A DNA stretch of 43,235 bases from Clostridia bacterium (GTDB lineage: Bacteria; Bacillota; Clostridia; Christensenellales; Aristaeellaceae): contig JAFUXH010000154.1 of the NCBI GenBank assembly GCA_017470945.1, positions 1 to 43,235 on the forward strand. The letters run 5' to 3'. Every line of letters starts with the position of its first letter. Within the stretch, counting starts at the first letter, position 1. Of the stretch, positions 30,485 through 37,264 are shown in pieces. A program made the translations under genes and the position numbers. Under the pieces are notes generated by a model that ran no database searches, had not been told where the DNA came from, and saw only the letters and a program-made list of their open reading frames with translations.

Positions 30485-30497
30485 GAGGGGAGCGCCT

Positions 30498-30695
30498 TTG
30501 CAAATCGACGTGCTGCTGAAAATTGCCGGCATCGGCCTGCTGATCACCGTGATCTGCCAGATCCTGACCCGGGCGGGGCGGGAGGATATCGCCACCCTGG
30601 CCACGGTGGCGGGCATCTTGCTGGTGCTGCTGCTGGTGATTTCCCTGGCGGGGGAGGTGCTGGCTCAAACCCAGGCCATTTTCCACCTGACATGA
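30498..30695 (+). CDS. spoIIIAC: Stage III sporulation protein AC
   Basis: A 65-residue protein with two membrane helices (KIAGIGLLITVICQIL and a second Leu/Val-rich segment ending VISLAGEV). It has the usual SpoIIIAC length and order. It starts with TTG, with AGGAGGGG about 8 bases upstream; this is the only gene of the operon with its own strong ribosome site, the others relying on overlaps. The stop overlaps spoIIIAD by ATGA. Confidence 0.94.
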   Translation: MQIDVLLKIAGIGLLITVICQILTRAGREDIATLATVAGILLVLLLVISLAGEVLAQTQAIFHLT

Positions 30696-31081
30696 CGGAG
30701 GAAATGCGCGTGGCGGGCTTTGCCGTCCTGGCGGCCCTGGCCGCCTTTACCCTGCGGGCCGCCCATCGGCAGGCGGGGGCCGCGGTGGCGCTGGCCGCCG
30801 GGGTGATGCTGTTTTTCTTCGCCGTCACCCGGGTGCGATCCGCGGTGGAGGCCATCGAGGCCATGGCCGGCCAGGCGGGGGTGGGGCAGGATACGGCCCG
30901 GCTGCTGCTGAAGCTGCTGGGCATGGCCTATGTGACGGAATTCGCCTGCCAGGTGTGCCGGGACGCCGGGGAGGAGGGCCTGGGCGACAAGGCCGCCCTG
31001 TGCGGGAAAATGCTGCTGATGCTGGAAACGCTGCCGCTGATCCGGGAAATCGGCCGCCTGGCGCTGAGCCTGACGCCGTGA
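30692..31081 (+). CDS. spoIIIAD: Stage III sporulation protein AD
   Basis: A 129-residue membrane protein with three hydrophobic helices. GMAYVTEFACQVCRDAGE matches the conserved GIAYIAEFGAQLTKDAGQ-type segment of SpoIIIAD. The ATG at 30692 is a 4-base overlap with spoIIIAC; a GTG at 30710 with GGAGG 9 bases before it is an alternative start that would remove six residues. Confidence 0.94.
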   Translation: MTEEMRVAGFAVLAALAAFTLRAAHRQAGAAVALAAGVMLFFFAVTRVRSAVEAIEAMAGQAGVGQDTARLLLKLLGMAYVTEFACQVCRDAGEEGLGDKAALCGKMLLMLETLPLIREIGRLALSLTP

Positions 31082-32220
31082 AGCGGGCGCTGCTCATGGT
31101 GCTGCTTTTCCTGACGGCCCTGTGCGTCCCCGCCCGGGGGGAAAATTTGCAGGACGCGCTGGAGAGCACCCTTTCATCCCTGCCGCTGAGTGAATGGCAG
31201 CGGGCCTACGACGACCTGGCCCCGGCGGGGGAAAGCCTGACGGATTGGGTGCTGCGCCTGGCCCGGGGGGAAGCCGCCGTCGACGGGGAAACGCTGCTGC
31301 GCACCCTCGGCCGGCAATTGCTGAGCGCTCTCAGCGGCAGCCTGTGGCGGCTGAGCCGGCTGCTGGCCCCCGCCATTTTCTGCGGGGTGCTTGCCCGGAT
31401 GCGGTCCGCCTTCGCCCGGGCCAACGTGGGGGAGGCGGTGCACGCCGCCTGCTTCCTGATGCTGGCCGGTGTTATGGCCGCCGATCTGGGGGATCACATG
31501 GCCCTGGCCCAGGCCGCCGTTTCCCGGATGGCCGATTTGATGCAGTCGCTGTTCCCGCTGCTGCTGACGCTGCTGGCGGCGGTGGGCGGCACGGCGGCGT
31601 CGGCCTTTTTTCAGCCGGCGGTGGTGGCCGCCTGCGGCACCATGACGGCGCTGGTGCGCACGGTGACGCTGCCCCTGTCCCTGGCCGCCGGGGTGGCCGC
31701 CATCCTGAACCATTTGTCGGACCGGATGCGCATCGGCCGTCTGGCGGGTTTTTTCCGCTCCGCCGCCGCGTGGGTGCTGGGGGTGGCGTTCACGGTGTTC
31801 ATGTCGGTGACCACCCTGCAGTCCCTGGGCACGGCGGCGGCCGACGGCATTTCCCTGCGCACCGCCAAATATGCCGTCGACAATCTGGTGCCGGTGGTGG
31901 GCGGCATGTTCGCCGACACCATGGATACCCTGGTGGGGGCCAGCCTGCTGATCAAAAACGCCCTGGGGCTGACGGGATTGATGCTGCTGCTTTCCCTGGC
32001 GGCGGTGCCCCTGATCCAAACCCTGGCGGCGGTGATCCTGTACCGGGTCGGCGCCGCATTGCTGGACGTGGTGGCCGATCCCCGGGTGAGCCGCTGCATG
32101 CAGGACTTTTCGGATGTGCTGATGCTGCTGTTCATCATTCAGCTGTCGGTGGGGGCCATGTTCCTTCTGCTGGTGGCCCAGATGCTGGTGGTGGGCAATT
32201 TGACGGTGATGCTGCGATGA
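31078..32220 (+). CDS. spoIIIAE: Stage III sporulation protein AE
   Basis: The large polytopic membrane subunit, 380 residues. It has an N-terminal signal-like segment (ALLMVLLFLTALCVPARG), an amphipathic region, then about seven hydrophobic helices. Landmarks are TAKYAVDNLVPVVGGMFADTMD and the C-terminal LLFIIQLSVGAMFLL. It starts with a GTG overlapping the spoIIIAD stop (GTGA). Some clostridial SpoIIIAE proteins are near 400 residues, so this copy is near full length. Confidence 0.95.
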   Translation: MKRALLMVLLFLTALCVPARGENLQDALESTLSSLPLSEWQRAYDDLAPAGESLTDWVLRLARGEAAVDGETLLRTLGRQLLSALSGSLWRLSRLLAPAIFCGVLARMRSAFARANVGEAVHAACFLMLAGVMAADLGDHMALAQAAVSRMADLMQSLFPLLLTLLAAVGGTAASAFFQPAVVAACGTMTALVRTVTLPLSLAAGVAAILNHLSDRMRIGRLAGFFRSAAAWVLGVAFTVFMSVTTLQSLGTAAADGISLRTAKYAVDNLVPVVGGMFADTMDTLVGASLLIKNALGLTGLMLLLSLAAVPLIQTLAAVILYRVGAALLDVVADPRVSRCMQDFSDVLMLLFIIQLSVGAMFLLLVAQMLVVGNLTVMLR

Positions 32221-32384
32221 ATGAATTTTTGCGGCTGCTGACGGGCCTGTGCCTGATGCGCCTGACGGTCGATCTGGCCCTGCCGGAGGGCGACGCGAGC
32301 CGTTACGCCGATCTGGGGGCGGGGCTTCTGACGCTGCTGTGCATTCTGCGCGCCGCGCTGGCGCTGCTGCGGGGGTTGCCATGA
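32217..32384 (+). CDS. spoIIIAF: Minimal stage III sporulation protein AF
   Basis: Only 55 residues: two hydrophobic segments separated by DLALPEGDASRYADLGAG, which matches the N-terminal membrane part of SpoIIIAF (DMLLP...KYAK... in Bacillus). The Bacillus protein is about 200 residues with a soluble C-terminal ring-building-like domain, which is missing here. Clean ATGA overlaps on both sides (with spoIIIAE and spoIIIAG) show that this is the real reading frame and not a frameshift. Assignment rests on position in the operon and the short N-terminal match. Confidence 0.8.
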   Translation: MNEFLRLLTGLCLMRLTVDLALPEGDASRYADLGAGLLTLLCILRAALALLRGLP

Positions 32385-32749
32385 AGGATTGGCTGGCCAA
32401 ATTCCAGGCGGTGAAAACGTGGGTGCTGGTGCTGGCGTGCTGTGGGGCGGCCATGCTGTATCTGGCCCTTTCCCCTTCCGCTGCCGCCCCCGCCATGACC
32501 GAGGAGGAAAGCCGCATCAGCCAAACCCTGTGCCGCATCGCCGGGGCGGGGGAAACCAGGGTGTCGATTTACTACGCCCAGGAGGCGTCGGCCTTCGGCA
32601 GCGGGGCCAAAACCCCGGTGGGGGCGGTGATCGTGGCCCGGGGAGCCGGGGATATCCTGGTGCGGTTGAACCTGGCCCAGGCCGCCCAAACGCTGCTGGG
32701 CCTGGGCCCGGGGCAGGTGGAGGTATTCCCCATGGAGGAGGACAAGTGA
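32381..32749 (+). CDS. spoIIIAG: Stage III sporulation protein AG, short form
   Basis: The periplasmic ring subunit, 122 residues compared with about 229 in Bacillus. One transmembrane helix (residues about 13-32) is followed by an EscJ/PrgK-like ring-building motif: VGAVIVARGAGDILVRLNLAQAAQTLLGL, given by the landmark VIVARGAGD, and the end VEVFPMEE. The extended beta-barrel insertion of the Bacillus protein appears to be absent. It overlaps both neighbours by four bases. Confidence 0.88.
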   Translation: MKDWLAKFQAVKTWVLVLACCGAAMLYLALSPSAAAPAMTEEESRISQTLCRIAGAGETRVSIYYAQEASAFGSGAKTPVGAVIVARGAGDILVRLNLAQAAQTLLGLGPGQVEVFPMEEDK

Positions 32750-33219
32750 AGGATCGGATCTTGAATACGCTCATGCTGCTGACCGTGGCCGCCGCCCTGG
32801 TATTCAGCCTGCTTCGCGGCGGCGCGCCGGAGGAGGAGGCCGTTTCCCCGCTGCTGTCCGTCACCGTTCTGCCCACCCTTCACCCGGCGGAAAGCTACCG
32901 CGCCCGCCGCGCGGAAACCCGGCGGCAGGAGCAGGCCCTTTTGACCGACGCTTTAGAAAACCCGCAGCTGCCCGACGCGACCCGCGCCTTGGCCCAGGAT
33001 CAATTGCAGGCCATGCTGCGATCCGACGAGGTGGAATTGGCCGTCGAAGCGGCCCTGGCCGGCCAGGGCTACCCCCAGGCCCTGTGCGTCTGCCGGGGCG
33101 GCGCCTTGACGATTTTTACCGGCCAGCCCCTGACTGACCGGGACGCGGCGCTGATTTTCGCCCTGGCGGAGGAAATTTCTGGCATCGACGGCCAAAATAT
33201 CCGCGTTTCGGGCTATTAA
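32746..33219 (+). CDS. spoIIIAH: Stage III sporulation protein AH
   Basis: The mother-cell partner of forespore SpoIIQ, 157 residues compared with 218 in Bacillus. One N-terminal transmembrane helix is followed by the ring-building domain: the helix YRARRAETRRQEQALLTDAL and the C-terminal ALIFALAEEISGIDGQNIRVS. It starts with GTG overlapping the spoIIIAG stop. It is the last gene of the operon; spoIIQ is not in the window. Confidence 0.92.
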   Translation: MKDRILNTLMLLTVAAALVFSLLRGGAPEEEAVSPLLSVTVLPTLHPAESYRARRAETRRQEQALLTDALENPQLPDATRALAQDQLQAMLRSDEVELAVEAALAGQGYPQALCVCRGGALTIFTGQPLTDRDAALIFALAEEISGIDGQNIRVSGY

Positions 33220-33234
33220 AAAGAAACGATCTGT

Positions 33235-33242
33235 GCTATAAT
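33235..33242 (+). promoter_or_regulatory. Extended -10 promoter for the RseC-family gene
   Basis: TGCTATAAT at 33234-33242 is a perfect extended -10 element. No good -35 box is seen, which is tolerated with an extended -10. It lies just after the spoIIIAH stop and before a structured leader. Confidence 0.6.
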
Positions 33243-33245
33243 CAG

Positions 33246-33319
33246 GCTGCGGCCCCGCGGGAGCGCGTCGGCCGCCGCGAAAGGACAAGCCGCAGCGGCC
33301 CGTTCGTTTTAAGGACGGG
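33246..33319 (+). promoter_or_regulatory. Structured 5' leader of the RseC-family gene
   Basis: GCTGCGGC at 33246-33253 pairs perfectly with GCCGCAGC at 33289-33296, enclosing a GC-rich inner stem region and the single-stranded-looking AAAGGACAA. A second hairpin, CCCGTTC/GGACGGG (33299-33319), follows, then the ribosome site. I do not match it to a known riboswitch class. Confidence 0.5.
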
Positions 33320-33342
33320 TTGCCACAAGGAGGTTGAAAAAA

Positions 33343-33744
33343 ATGCTGCGCACAGGCAAGGTCGTTTCCGCCGCCCATGGGAAATTAGAGGTCTGCTTCC
33401 AGCGGCCCGAGGCTTGCGCCCACTGCCAGGCCTGCGGCGAGGTGCATGAATCCCTGGTCACCATTCCCGGCCAGGCCCCGGTGGGCAGCTGGATCGACGT
33501 GGATATGCCCGAACAGCAGGTATTGAAGGCGTCCATGCTGGCGTATGTGATCCCTTTGCTCATGCTGCTGGGTGGCATCGTGCTGGGCATGGCCCTTTTC
33601 TCTCAGGAGGCCCTGGCCGCCGTGACCGGCATTGTGTGCATGGGGCTGAGCTGGTTCGTGCTGCGCCTGATCGACAGTCGCATGCGCCATCAGGATATCT
33701 GGCAGCCCAGGATCCTGGCCGTGCACGAAGGGGAGCAAGCGTAA
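33343..33744 (+). CDS. SoxR-reducing system protein RseC family
   Basis: A 133-residue membrane protein of the RseC/MucC family. An N-terminal Cys-rich region with C18, C25, C28 and C31 (EACAHCQACG) could bind a metal or iron-sulfur centre. Two transmembrane helices follow (about residues 63-80 and 88-106), then a short cytoplasmic tail. In many bacteria the family accompanies Rnf electron-transport genes; here it stands alone. AAGGAGG is 9 bases before the ATG. The role in redox sensing is known of the family only. Confidence 0.9.
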   Translation: MLRTGKVVSAAHGKLEVCFQRPEACAHCQACGEVHESLVTIPGQAPVGSWIDVDMPEQQVLKASMLAYVIPLLMLLGGIVLGMALFSQEALAAVTGIVCMGLSWFVLRLIDSRMRHQDIWQPRILAVHEGEQA

Positions 33745-33764
33745 GCCGATTCCCCCAATGAAAA

Positions 33765-33811
33765 GGACACGGGATTCCAACAGCTATCTGGAATCCCGTG
33801 CCGTTTTTTTC
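33765..33811 (+). terminator. Strong terminator between convergent genes
   Basis: CACGGGATTCCA and its perfect complement form a 12-bp stem with a 9-base loop, followed by CCG and T7. CCTTTT on the opposite strand gives some reverse activity for the gene ending at 33818. Confidence 0.93.
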
Positions 33812-33817
33812 ATGGGG

Positions 33818-34384
33818 TCACTTGGGGCCGGGCAAGCGCTCGATCAGCTTTTGCCCCTCCGTTTTCAGCCAGCGGTAAGGCTGCTCATACTGGGGCAGCA
33901 CGGCCCTGACTTCCCGCCAGAAACGGGGGGAATGGTTCATTTCCTTCAGGTGGCACAGCTCGTGCACCACCACGTATTCCTTCACATCCGCGGGGCACAG
34001 CGCCAGCAGGCAGTTGAAATTCAAATTGCCCTGCCGGGAGCAGCTGCCCCAGCGGGTCCTTTGGCTGCGGATGGCGATGCGGCGATACTGAACGCCCATT
34101 TGCTCCGCGTAGCGGGCGCACAGGGGCGGCAGCTCCTCCGCGGCCTGCCGGGCGAAGGCGCGCAGTTCATCGGTGGTGAAGGGGATCACCGCCTGCTTTT
34201 CCGCTTCCCGCTGGGCGGCCTTTTGCAAATGCAGGGCGATCCAATCGGCGTGCTCCTGCAAAAAGGCGTCGATGGCCCGGTCCGATAGCCGTTTGGGCGC
34301 GCGCACCACCACCTGGCTGCCGCCCGTCACCTGAATGGCCAGGGTTTTCCTGTCGCTGCGCAAAACGCGCACCTCGTATCGCAT
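33818..34384 (-). CDS. YgjP-type metallopeptidase (DUF45, M48 superfamily)
   Basis: A 188-residue zinc metalloprotease-like protein. H141-E142-L-C-H145 is the HExxH active site; H151 in NHSPRFW is the likely third ligand. RWGSCSRQGNLNFN, upstream of the active site, is the family signature. No signal peptide or membrane segment is present, so it is probably cytoplasmic. AAGGAGG lies 7 bases before the ATG. It is a single-gene unit convergent with the RseC gene. The substrate is unknown. Confidence 0.9.
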   Translation of the reverse strand: MRYEVRVLRSDRKTLAIQVTGGSQVVVRAPKRLSDRAIDAFLQEHADWIALHLQKAAQREAEKQAVIPFTTDELRAFARQAAEELPPLCARYAEQMGVQYRRIAIRSQRTRWGSCSRQGNLNFNCLLALCPADVKEYVVVHELCHLKEMNHSPRFWREVRAVLPQYEQPYRWLKTEGQKLIERLPGPK

Positions 34385-34457
34385 GCCGCGCCTCCTTTGC
34401 CTTGCTCTTATCCAGTATATCGGCGGGGCGGCGATTTGGCAATCCTTTTTTCATCGG

Positions 34458-34492
34458 TTGACAAGGCGGGCGGATTGGGGTATCATGATACC
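34458..34492 (+). promoter_or_regulatory. Promoter with palindromic operator for the DUF1858/ferritin-like pair
   Basis: TTGACA (34458-34463), a 17-base spacer and TATCAT (34481-34486) form a strong promoter. A perfect 14-bp palindrome, GGTATCATGATACC at 34479-34492, lies over the -10 box and is followed by another GGTATCC half-site. It is a likely repressor site; the regulator is unknown. Confidence 0.8.
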
Positions 34493-34523
34493 GGTATCCA
34501 ACGCCCGAAAGGAGAAAAAAATC

Positions 34524-34730
34524 ATGGAAACGATCACCAAGGAAATGAGCATCGGTCAGGTGCTGAACATTCATCGGGGCACCGCCCGGATTTTGATGGA
34601 ATTCGGCATGCACTGCCTGGGCTGCCCCGCCTCCCAGATGGAATCGTTGGCCGACGCCTGCGCCGTGCACGGCACCAATGTCGACGAGCTGGTGCATCAG
34701 CTGAACGAATTCCTGGCCACCGCGGAATAA
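34524..34730 (+). CDS. DUF1858 domain protein
   Basis: A 68-residue protein that is one whole DUF1858 domain (N-terminal domain of ScdA/YtfE-type and some hybrid-cluster-associated proteins). The C31-L-G-C34 pair in GMHCLGCPAS is the family's redox or metal-handling motif. GGAGAAAAAA is upstream of the ATG. It is one base from the ferritin-like gene, so the two are certainly co-transcribed, suggesting a joint role in iron, oxygen or nitric-oxide stress. Confidence 0.93.
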   Translation: METITKEMSIGQVLNIHRGTARILMEFGMHCLGCPASQMESLADACAVHGTNVDELVHQLNEFLATAE

Positions 34731-34731
34731 A

Positions 34732-35190
34732 ATGATCGTCCGCAATGCGGGGGAAGCGCTCTACATTGCCTGCGAAATGGAAAAACGCGCCATCCGCCTG
34801 TACGAACGGGCGCTGGCCGTTTTTTCGGATGGCCCCTGCCAGCAGGCCGTCCGCGCCATTTTGGCCGACGAGCGCAACCACCTGAATCAATTTGCCCAAA
34901 TGGGCGCGGAATCGCCGGATTTTGAGCGGGCGCAGCTATTGTCCGCCCAGGCGGCGCGGGTGCTTTTTTCCGGGGGGCTGACGGAGGCCCACCGCAAAGG
35001 CGCCTTTGATTCCGTGCCCGCTTTGTATGCCTTCGCGGCGGAGGAGGAGCGGGAAGCCATCGCCCGCTACGGCGAATTTGCCGCCCAATTGACGGGCCCC
35101 GCCGCCGCCGCCTTCACCGCCATCCAATTGGAGGAAAAACAGCACCTTCTGCATCTGAACGAGCTGATCGCCCAGGCGAAGGAAGAATAA
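34732..35190 (+). CDS. Ferritin-like (rubrerythrin-type) diiron protein
   Basis: A 152-residue four-helix diiron protein. Four helices supply the ligands: E15/E17 in CEMEKRAIRLYE, E47-x2-H50 in DERNH, E104-E108 in EEEREAIARYGE, and E135-x2-H138 in EEKQH. There is no C-terminal rubredoxin domain, so it lacks the built-in electron donor of classical rubrerythrin. The likely role is peroxide or oxygen protection or iron handling. It is co-transcribed with DUF1858 behind the palindromic promoter. Confidence 0.88.
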   Translation: MIVRNAGEALYIACEMEKRAIRLYERALAVFSDGPCQQAVRAILADERNHLNQFAQMGAESPDFERAQLLSAQAARVLFSGGLTEAHRKGAFDSVPALYAFAAEEEREAIARYGEFAAQLTGPAAAAFTAIQLEEKQHLLHLNELIAQAKEE

Positions 35191-35226
35191 AACAACGAAA
35201 CTATTTCAAGAAACGAGGAAATGATC

Positions 35227-36231
35227 ATGCGGCAGCCGACGGTAGCCTCCCTGCGCCCCGGGGTCAAATTCGAAGGGTTTTTGCTGGTGCGCACCGGGGA
35301 ACAGCGCACCTCCTCCAACGGGGGAAAATACCTGGATATGACGCTGTGCGATACCACCGGGGATATCAATTGCAAAATGTGGGATGGCACGGTGCCGCCG
35401 CCCAAGCAGGGCGGCGTCGTGAAGATCCGCGGCACGGTGCAGGAATACAACGGCCGGCTGCAAATGCGCATCGAGCGGCTGCGCAATCCCGGGCCGGAGG
35501 ACGATGTGGACGTGAGCCAATTGATGCCCTGCGCGCCGGAAAAGCCCGAAAGCATGCTGGATGAGATCAACCGCACCATCGACCGCATGACCACCCCGGA
35601 ATTGCAGGCCATTTTGCGGGAAATGATCGCCATGTGCGGCGACAAGCTGATGTACTTCCCGGCGGCCCAGCGGGTGCACCACGCCGAGCGCAGCGGATTG
35701 CTGCATCACACCCTGGGGGTGCTGCGGGCGGCGGAGGCGATGCTGCCGCTGTATCCCTTCCTGGATGGCGATCTGCTCAGGGCCGGCTGCATCGCCCACG
35801 ATTTGAGCAAAACGGTGGAATTTATCAGCGACGAGGCGGGCAATGTGTCCGACTATTCGGCGGAGGGGCAATTGCTGGGCCATCTGGTGCACGGCGTCGC
35901 CCAGGTGCAGGAGGCCGCCCGCCGGGCGGGGGTCAGCGGGGAATACGTGCTGCTCCTGTCCCACATGATCATCGCCCACCACGGCCAGCCCGACCACGGC
36001 AGCCCCCGGCCCCCCATGTTCCCGGAGGCGGAAATGCTGCACCTGCTGGACGATATGGACGCCAAGATGAATGAAATGGAAGGCGTGATGCGCCGCACGC
36101 CGGCCGGCGCGTTTTCTGAAAAAATCTGGTCGCTGGATCGGCGGCTGTACCACCCCCGGGTGCACGCCCAGGAGGAGGCCGCGCAGGAGCCTTCGCGGGA
36201 GGAAAAGGATCTGTACGCCGGATTGCTGTAA
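35227..36231 (+). CDS. yhaM: YhaM-type OB/HD 3'-5' exoribonuclease
   Basis: A 334-residue protein with an N-terminal OB-fold nucleic-acid-binding domain (residues about 10-90, FEGFLLVRTGEQRTSSNGGKYLDM as its first strands, given by the landmark GGKYLDMTL) and a C-terminal HD phosphohydrolase domain: H160/H161 in LLHHTLGVL and H191-D192 in IAHDLSK. It resembles Bacillus YhaM (CbfA-like), a 3'-5' exoribonuclease. The ATG at 35227 is preferred because GAGGAA is then 6-7 bases away. Identity of the family is strong; the substrate is from the family. Confidence 0.92.
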   Translation: MRQPTVASLRPGVKFEGFLLVRTGEQRTSSNGGKYLDMTLCDTTGDINCKMWDGTVPPPKQGGVVKIRGTVQEYNGRLQMRIERLRNPGPEDDVDVSQLMPCAPEKPESMLDEINRTIDRMTTPELQAILREMIAMCGDKLMYFPAAQRVHHAERSGLLHHTLGVLRAAEAMLPLYPFLDGDLLRAGCIAHDLSKTVEFISDEAGNVSDYSAEGQLLGHLVHGVAQVQEAARRAGVSGEYVLLLSHMIIAHHGQPDHGSPRPPMFPEAEMLHLLDDMDAKMNEMEGVMRRTPAGAFSEKIWSLDRRLYHPRVHAQEEAAQEPSREEKDLYAGLL

Positions 36232-36281
36232 AAAAGGCTTGTAAATTCTTACAAATATGTTGATGAAATAGCGGAAAATGC

Positions 36282-36310
36282 TTGACGAAAGATGAAGAAA
36301 CTGTTACAAT
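36282..36310 (+). promoter_or_regulatory. Sigma-A promoter of the lipoprotein gene
   Basis: TTGACG (36282-36287), a 17-base spacer and TACAAT (36305-36310), about 70 bases before the ATG. Confidence 0.8.
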
Positions 36311-36387
36311 AGTATAAACAACCGGCGTTTTTTCCGCGTGTTCGTTTTCCGGATACCGGTTACAGGCGCCAAGGAGGTTTCTTTCTG

Positions 36388-37203
36388 ATGAAAAAAGCAA
36401 TTCTGCTTATGGCGCTGCTGCTGGCGCTCGTGCTGCTGGCCGGGTGCGCGGCCAGCGAGGGGACCCAATTCCCCGACGCCGAAACGGCCTTCCAGCGCGA
36501 CCCGATGAGCCTGGCGGCCGATGAGGACGACGAAGAGGAATTCGATTGGGCCGAGGACGATGAGGACGACGCCATCGATTGGGACGAATACGACCCTGCG
36601 TCGGAGGAGGATGACGGCGCCGTCTACGTGGAAGGCCTGGTGTATGACGATATGGGCAACAGCGTGTATGCCGGGGCCACCCCCATCCCGCTGAACCCCA
36701 TCGATATGCCCACGGCCACCCCCCGGCCGGAGCTGACCTTCACCTACGGCCAGGTGGATATCCCCACCCTGGGGCTGAGCTTTGAGGCCCCCGCCGGGTG
36801 GACGGTGGATGCCTCCGCCGGCGACACCGTGGTGATCACCGATCCCACCACCTACGATAATTTCAACGCCAGCATGACCATCAGCATCACGCCCGTGGCC
36901 AGCACGTATAAGCTGAACGACGTGAAAACGTCGGTGCGGGACAAGCTGAAGGAAATCGGTCAGTACAATTACAGCGTGTGGACCACCACCAGCCTGAGCG
37001 AGCGCACGCTGCTGAAGAAGGACGGCTACTACGCCAATTACCGCGGCGAGTATTACGACGGCACCGTGGTGCGGGGCCGCGTGATGATCGCCCTGCTGGA
37101 TGGCAACCGGATCATCACGCTGCATATGGCCGCCCCCGGCTGGTACAACGACAGCTACATGAAGGTGGTGGCCCATTTCCGGGAAACCGCCAAGATGCAA
37201 TGA
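36388..37203 (+). CDS. Lipoprotein with very acidic linker, unknown function
   Basis: A 271-residue lipoprotein. The signal ends in the lipobox LLAGC (C19). Residues about 43-76 are a dense Asp/Glu tract, followed by a Pro-rich connector (MPTATPRPEL) and a C-terminal globular domain beginning FTYGQVDIPTLGLSFEAP, which resembles the extracellular photosystem II PsbP-like fold seen in clostridial lipoproteins (weak inference). AAGGAGG lies about 10 bases before the ATG. It has its own promoter and terminator. The acidic tract could bind cations near the wall. Confidence 0.82.
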   Translation: MKKAILLMALLLALVLLAGCAASEGTQFPDAETAFQRDPMSLAADEDDEEEFDWAEDDEDDAIDWDEYDPASEEDDGAVYVEGLVYDDMGNSVYAGATPIPLNPIDMPTATPRPELTFTYGQVDIPTLGLSFEAPAGWTVDASAGDTVVITDPTTYDNFNASMTISITPVASTYKLNDVKTSVRDKLKEIGQYNYSVWTTTSLSERTLLKKDGYYANYRGEYYDGTVVRGRVMIALLDGNRIITLHMAAPGWYNDSYMKVVAHFRETAKMQ

Positions 37204-37216
37204 CGCACAAAAAGCC

Positions 37217-37249
37217 AACAGCCGCAGCGCAGAAACTGCGGCTGTTTTT
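37217..37249 (+). terminator. Terminator after the lipoprotein gene
   Basis: AACAGCCGCAG and CTGCGGCTGTT form an 11-bp stem with an 8-base loop and T5. It ends 15 bases before the next ATG, so that gene may depend on read-through. Confidence 0.9.
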
Positions 37250-37264
37250 ATGAGGGGAAAACGA

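Noticed and set aside
33235-33343. A known riboswitch (for example c-di-GMP or FMN) before the RseC gene
   Set aside because: None of the conserved core sequences I know is present.
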